64,000 bases of DNA. It comes from Norana najaformis. Taxonomy: Eukaryota; Annelida; Clitellata; Crassiclitellata; Hormogastridae. The stretch covers positions 31,944,005 to 32,008,004 of the forward strand of contig OZ029917.1 in NCBI GenBank assembly GCA_964023275.1. The letters run 5' to 3'. Each line of letters starts with the position of its first letter. Within the stretch, counting starts at the first letter, position 1. Shown in pieces: positions 59,565-64,000 of the stretch. The notes beneath the pieces were generated by a model. That model made no database searches, was not told where the DNA came from, and saw nothing but the letters and a program-made list of their open reading frames with translations. Both the position numbers and the translations under genes were made by a program.

Positions 59565-61259
59565 ATGGCTACTTCCAGACGGAGCTGCATTAACCATCCA
59601 GACATATTCTGCTACATTTGTGGGGAATACACACTAAAAGCAAACAGGAAACCGATTTCCGAGTTTGTAAAAAGAGCATATGTAGGTTATTTTGGTGTCA
59701 AACTTGGAGATCAAGATAAGCAATGGGCTCCTCATACAGTATGCAAAACTTGTATTGAACAATTGCGCCACTGGACAATTGGAAAGAGAAACTGCCTGAA
59801 ATTTGGTGTACCGATGGTTTGGAGGGAACAGATAAACCACTTCGACGACTGTTACTTTTGTATGGTTAATATTATAGGCATCAATCGAAATAATCGTCAC
59901 AAGTTGTCTTACCCTGATATACCTTCAGCCAGGAGACCTGTTCCGCATTCGGATGTTGTACCAGTTCCACCTTTTCGCGAACTACCTCAGCTCTCAGACG
60001 ATGACACTTGCATGTCCAATATCGGACAAGATGACGAAAGTGAAGAAAGTGGGGGCAGTGACAGTGATTTCCAATCAACTTCACACAGTGAACGTTTTGA
60101 CCAAAAAGAGTTGAGTGATCTGATCAGGGACTTAAATCTTTCCAAAGAGTCCTCTGAATTGCTTGCGTCCAGACTAAAGGAAAAGAATGCACTTCAGCTT
60201 GGAACGAAAATTACAATTTATAGAAACAGAGAAAAGGATTTGCTGCCATTCTTTACCGAAGACAACAACCTAGTATTCTGTAATGACATCAGCAACTTAT
60301 TGAAGAAAATTGGTCTGTCGGATTACAGCCCAGATGAGTGGCGTCTTTTTATCGAAAGTTCAAAACGTAGTCTGAAATGTGTGCTTTTAAATAACGGCAA
60401 CAAATTTGGTTCTATTCCAATCGGTCACTCGACCAGGATGAAAGAAGAGTACAATGCCATCTCTTTAGTACTGGAAAAGATAAAATACAAAGAACATCAA
60501 TGGGTAATTTGTGTAGACTTGAAGATGGTAAATTTCCTCCTTGGTCAACAAAGTGGCTACACAATGTATCCCTGCTTTTTGTGTCTTTGGGACAGTAGAG
60601 CCAAGCATGAACATTGGACAAGAAAAGATTGGCCTTCGAGGAAAGACATGGTGGTTGGAGCTCAAAATGTAATCAAGGAATCTTTGGTGGCACGAGATAG
60701 GATCATACTGCCACCACTACATATAAAGCTAGGCCTGATGAAACAATTTGTCAGGGCTTTGAATAAAGAAGGTTCATGCTTCGAATACATAGTACACAAG
60801 TTACCAGGAATTACAATGGAAAAATTGAAGGCTGGAATCTTCGATGGTCCACAGATCAGGCAACTTAAGAATGACCCACTTTTCATACCATCAATGAATG
60901 AAATCGAATCTTGTGCCTTTGTTCTTGTAACTAAAAATTTTCTTGGCAACAAGAAGGCAGACAATTATGCACAACTAGTAGAGGATATGCTTCTTCATTT
61001 CAACAAGCTTGGCTGCAACATGAGCATTAAAGTCCATTATCTCCACAGTCACTTAGATCGCTTTCCAGAGAATCTTGGTGACTTCAGCGAAGAGCAAGGT
61101 GAAAGATTTCACCAAGACATCAAAACAATGGAAAATCGATATCAAGGAAGATGGGATGCACACATGATGGCAGACTATTGCTGGAATATTATGCGCGATT
61201 GTTCCGGCAGATGCCACACTCGGAAATCGTACAAAAGGAGCTTCTTCGGTGTCGAATGA
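59565..61259 (+). CDS. DDE-type transposase, 564 aa, uninterrupted
   Basis: The N-terminus holds CYIC (16-19) and CKTC (60-63), a probable zinc-binding DNA-binding module, with CYFC (96-99) and H112 as a further metal site. An acidic linker (about 150-185) follows. The core has FIESSKRSLK (E264), CVDLK (D318), YPCFLC (337-340), LPPLHIKLGLMK (H386) and SEEQGERFHQD (E510/E513), an order consistent with a DDE RNase-H-fold transposase carrying a zinc knuckle, as in CACTA/EnSpm-like enzymes. It resembles a large uncharacterised family I recall from arthropods and cnidarians. Oddities: E264 replaces D found in copy 2; a 9-bp in-frame deletion (about 60917) removes WSS after SCA; K-to-M just before YPCFLC. 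Translated start to stop without breaks, but activity is doubtful. Confidence 0.85.
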   Translation: MATSRRSCINHPDIFCYICGEYTLKANRKPISEFVKRAYVGYFGVKLGDQDKQWAPHTVCKTCIEQLRHWTIGKRNCLKFGVPMVWREQINHFDDCYFCMVNIIGINRNNRHKLSYPDIPSARRPVPHSDVVPVPPFRELPQLSDDDTCMSNIGQDDESEESGGSDSDFQSTSHSERFDQKELSDLIRDLNLSKESSELLASRLKEKNALQLGTKITIYRNREKDLLPFFTEDNNLVFCNDISNLLKKIGLSDYSPDEWRLFIESSKRSLKCVLLNNGNKFGSIPIGHSTRMKEEYNAISLVLEKIKYKEHQWVICVDLKMVNFLLGQQSGYTMYPCFLCLWDSRAKHEHWTRKDWPSRKDMVVGAQNVIKESLVARDRIILPPLHIKLGLMKQFVRALNKEGSCFEYIVHKLPGITMEKLKAGIFDGPQIRQLKNDPLFIPSMNEIESCAFVLVTKNFLGNKKADNYAQLVEDMLLHFNKLGCNMSIKVHYLHSHLDRFPENLGDFSEEQGERFHQDIKTMENRYQGRWDAHMMADYCWNIMRDCSGRCHTRKSYKRSFFGVE

Positions 61260-61575
61260 CTTGAAATTTTTATAACAGACTTGTTCTGTTTGGTATCATA
61301 TAAGTACAGTTTCAGGTACTACCATTTTCTTTTAAGTATTTGTATTATTATGTTTATTTAGTGTATCACATAATAAATTGAGCACTACATAATTATAGCT
61401 ATAGCCTTATGTTTTATGGGCGAGCAGAGGCAAGGACTGGTATATGGCATAATGTTCTATATCTCGAAAACTAGACCTGCTGGGAGAAAACTGGTGCCTT
61501 TTCTGGAATCAGCAGGTCAAATATACCCAGAAACAGTTCTAACATTTGAGGCAACAAATTATGTGTTGGCCAGTG

Positions 61576-61800
61576 TAATCATCCTGGCCTGAATTGTGCG
61601 TTGTGCTTCTATAGGCGAATCTGTATTCGTATATGGTGAATTTCCGGATTTTGGCGAATCTGTATTTGAATCTGTATTCAAGGAGTGCCACTGTCAGAGT
61701 GCTCATAGACGCATTTGTTGACACCCACGTGGGCTGTGTATGGGTTCCTTAATGACCCTTATGACCATGCTGGGCTCGGTGATGCATTTTTGTTACATAG
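61576..61800 (-). repeat. 186-bp satellite unit, right of transposon copy 3
   Basis: Continues the satellite interrupted at 58960: 'catcctggcctgaattgtgc', 'tctataggcgaatctgtatt', 'aaggagtgccactgt', 'tgggttcctt'. Diverges after about 61800. Confidence 0.85.
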
Positions 61801-62324
61801 ACGAATTTGTATTTGAATGCGATACTTCTATAGGTAGTTTATGGGTTTGCACGTGTCTCACACACTTTTTTGCATACGGTCTTTGGGCGAATTTTTGTTA
61901 ATATCCGCCTTTTCTTAACAAATTGTGCATTTTCTTTTGATTCATGAACATTTTTATCGGTTAATCCTCTTTGGAATTTGATATGCCAAATATTGCACTA
62001 CTATTTCGCTAGTTGGCAGCACACAAATCCGGAATCCGGAACGGAAATGTATTTATATCCTTTGATAGGTTTTTCTATGTGCTTTCTTTGGACGCTGTAG
62101 AAATCTCGAGATTACGATTACAGTGCACTAAAACATGGACGTTTCGAGGCTTGTTGCGGAGACATTAGCGCGTGTAACGGAAATCTACTTCGCATTTGTC
62201 GTAGTTTATGTCTGTGGTGTACGGTGTGTGCAGTATTATAGGCCTAATTACTGTTCGGGATTAATTTATTTCTAGCGGTGAACTTGCAATATCTCATCTT
62301 AAACCCAACCCCAAACACCGCCCT
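61801..62324. other. Intergenic, nothing recognised
   Basis: No exon or clear repeat noticed between the satellite and the LINE tail. Confidence 0.35.
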
Positions 62325-62490
62325 CGTGGCTGCCACGCTGTCTCTCCGTATGCTTTTGGATCTTGACCTGGAACCGGACCCTTTTGTCTATCGATTTTGT
62401 TTTGACTGAGCGCCTGTGAATAAGCTGGTCCGCGCGGCGCGGCTTTCGTTGGGCGCAGTAGAAATCTCGGAATTACGATTACGATTACGC
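62325..62490 (+). repeat. LINE 3' tail (family B), best-preserved copy
   Basis: 'ttggatcttgacctggaacc', 'ctatcgattttgttttgact', 'gagcgcctgtgaataagctg', 'cggctttcgttgggcgc' then 'agaaatctcggaattacg' and a (ATTACG)n tail ending near 62490. Other copies are at 14.8, 16.0, 22.7, 23.8, 29.8, 32.5 and 48.2 kb. Confidence 0.8.
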
Positions 62491-63435
62491 TTAATAGATA
62501 TGGGATCTTTCACTTGCTGTCGTAAAGTTAGTTTTCTTACGACTAAGACTTTCTAAATGTGTGAAAGAAAATACAGAGATAAACTGCACGTTATAAAAAT
62601 TATAAACAAATTGTGCCAGTAATTTATAATTTATAATTTAGACTGCTCTTTATTTATGCTATCAGTGGATATGCAATACCTGCCTACTTGCATACTTACT
62701 ACTACCATCGCACGGGGTGATGTCATCGATCACGTGACCGTCCGATCCCGAGGAAACGGGAACTTCGGTACCCCGTTTTGGAACAGTCTGGCATCAGAAA
62801 CTACGACCGCTGGTAATGAAAACATTATTTGGGTGGTAAACGGGAAAAGTTCAAAAAAGCAGTTTCAAACTTAGGTACCCATTTTGCATGCCAGAAATGC
62901 GAAATTAATGAAATTCCGAAACGGGGACTTCCCCGGTTTACGTGGTTCCCGGTTTGTAGGGTTGTAGTGCTATGCGATTCCCCATTTTCCGCTCTAAACA
63001 AGAGCTACTACTACTACTACCACCACTACTACTACCACTACTACTACTAGCATTACCACTACTGGTATACCAAACCACTATCCTATGTAGGCCTAGATCT
63101 ACAGCGCAGTTTATACACCCTTTGCAGCAGGGCCTATATCCTTGAGATGAAGCAAATTCTTATGCTATTATTATAAATCTTGCAATAATATTTATAAAAC
63201 TTGGCCAATAGCTGTAAACTGTAACAGTCAGAAAGCTATAGAATCGAATATATAGGAATTATTTCTAAGCAAATATAAAATTCTACAGCGTTAACTTTCC
63301 AAGTTGTCATTGTAGCACAACTGAAAACAAGAGAAGTGTGCATATCTTAGATAGGCCTACTAATAGAATGTTTCCGTAGCGCCTGTGCAGTATACAAGTG
63401 TATAGACAACGTGTCGCTCGCTTATGTAATGTGCT
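62491..63435. other. 3' side of the EF-hand gene; (CTA)n at 63004-63050
   Basis: Contains an imperfect CTA/CCA microsatellite and presumably the 3' UTR of the minus-strand EF-hand gene. No other coding signal. Confidence 0.4.
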
Positions 63436-63646
63436 CTATTGTCCGAACATGCTTGTCCAGAGTTGCATGAATTCAGCCTTGTCGAGGCTTCCGTCTTGGT
63501 TCTGGTCGAACATCTGAACGAGGTGCCTGGCCATCGTCTCGTCAAAGCCCATCTTCTCCTGGATAATCGACGCCACCTCTTCTGGACTTAGCACTCCGTT
63601 CCCGTCTTTGTCGAGCTGATCGAAGCAGTTCGTTATGTCTTCAAAA
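63436..63646 (-). CDS. EF-hand calcium-binding protein, last exon (5' partial)
   Basis: Reads F-E-D-I-T-N-C-F on the minus strand after a 'tggcag' acceptor (phase 2 entry), then two canonical 12-residue EF-hand loops: DKDGNGVLSPEE and DQNQDGSLDKAE, each with Asp/Asn at positions 1, 3 and 5, Gly at 6 and Glu at 12, separated by one helix pair. It ends TSMFGQ and TAG at 63438-63436. This is the C-terminal half of a calmodulin/troponin-C-like or other small EF-hand protein. Upstream exons lie beyond the right edge or in unread introns (63647-64000). Codon use is GC-richer than the surroundings, as expected for a real exon. Confidence 0.9.
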
Positions 63647-63783
63647 CTGCCAACAACAGCAATAAAATGTTAATCATCTATTGGATGTCTTTTAAAGATA
63701 TCTTATGACTAGTTCATTTTTGAACTCATGTACAGCGCCCTTTTCATCGGCCTCGGCTGTGCTACGGCGCTATATAAATTGTC

Positions 63784-63838
<55 letters not shown>

Positions 63839-64000
63839 GTCTGCTCTATAGCCTAACAATGCATCACACATGCGCTGGTGAACAGACTCGTCTTCGGGCA
63901 TAGCTTTTGTGTTACATTAAGAGATTTCGGCGATTTACATTGCCTTCCTTATATTAGCCTACATTGCACTGCATCTACGCAGCAGGTATCATTAGAAAGA
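63647..64000. repeat. Intron of the EF-hand gene with (TTA)n at 63789-63837
   Basis: A run of about 16 TTA/ATT units, preceded by 'cggcgctatataaattg', a short-repeat 3' end of the kind that often carries such tails in this window. No second EF-hand exon was seen to the right edge. Confidence 0.65.

Larger units (their letters stand above)
58961..61575 (+). mobile_element. 2.6-kb DNA transposon, copy 3 (intact ORF)
   Basis: CACTGGCCAAC at 58961 to GTTGGCCAGTG ending 61575; 2615 bp. Flanked by TAA at 58958-58960 and 61576-61578. It sits inside a 186-bp satellite: the distance between the same satellite landmark on either side (58938 and 61742) is 2804 bp, and removing the element plus one TAA leaves exactly 186, which fixes both borders and the 3-bp duplication. 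Imperfect terminal inverted repeats of about 120 bp; TATA box at 59401-59408, AATAAA at 61372-61377. Confidence 0.95.

Noticed and set aside
62700..62960. Short repeated 'cggtaccccgttt / aacggggact' words resembling an inverted repeat
   Set aside because: Imperfect and short; no element boundaries or partner copies seen.

Overview
This is a eukaryotic (animal) genomic window: genes are split by introns with GT..AG ends, intergenic DNA is AT-rich, and LINEs, SINEs and DNA transposons are abundant. TIR-domain paralogs, many short repeats built around 'tatagcgcc' and 'aggccta' words, and a divergent animal OS9 gene suggest a lophotrochozoan, most likely a mollusc. The taxon is an inference. I see no rRNA, CRISPR array or bacterial-type operon.

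Layout. 0.85-12.1 kb (+): eleven exons of OS9, the ER lectin of ER-associated degradation, lacking only its 5' end; a LINE fragment and SINE-like repeats sit in its introns. 12.1-25.2 kb: OS9 3' UTR, then repeat-rich DNA with a LINE 3' end, tRNA-derived SINEs, tandem repeats and purine/pyrimidine-rich tracts. 25.2-27.8 kb: copy 1 of a 2.6-kb DNA transposon. 28.0-28.8 kb: a decayed hAT transposase. 30.2-30.4 kb: a 33-bp minisatellite. 31.1-39.2 kb and 40.5-49.7 kb (both -): two tandem paralogs, reconstructed here as nine-exon genes of 475 and 479 codons. Each encodes an N-terminal TIR domain, a short Cys-containing module, two membrane spans and a Cys-rich C-terminal tail. Copy 2 of the 2.6-kb transposon lies in intron 7 of the second gene. 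50.6-55.0 kb: two truncated LINEs, a 186-bp satellite and the 3' exons of an unrecognised minus-strand gene. 55.3-57.5 kb: a candidate DNA transposon with 38-bp inverted ends around a broken transposase-like ORF. 59.0-61.6 kb: copy 3 of the 2.6-kb transposon, inserted in a 186-bp satellite and carrying an uninterrupted 564-aa ORF. 63.4-63.6 kb (-): the last exon of an EF-hand calcium-binding protein.

How the parts relate. OS9 is a housekeeping ER quality-control gene. The TIR-membrane pair looks like a locally duplicated innate-immune or NAD-related signalling gene. Its TIR and terminal exons are nearly identical between copies, while the linker and membrane exons have diverged strongly. The three 2.6-kb transposons are near-identical, have 3-bp TAA-type target duplications, and carry different defects, so none here looks clearly autonomous. 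All gene models were built by eye from splice signals, frame continuity and paralog comparison.
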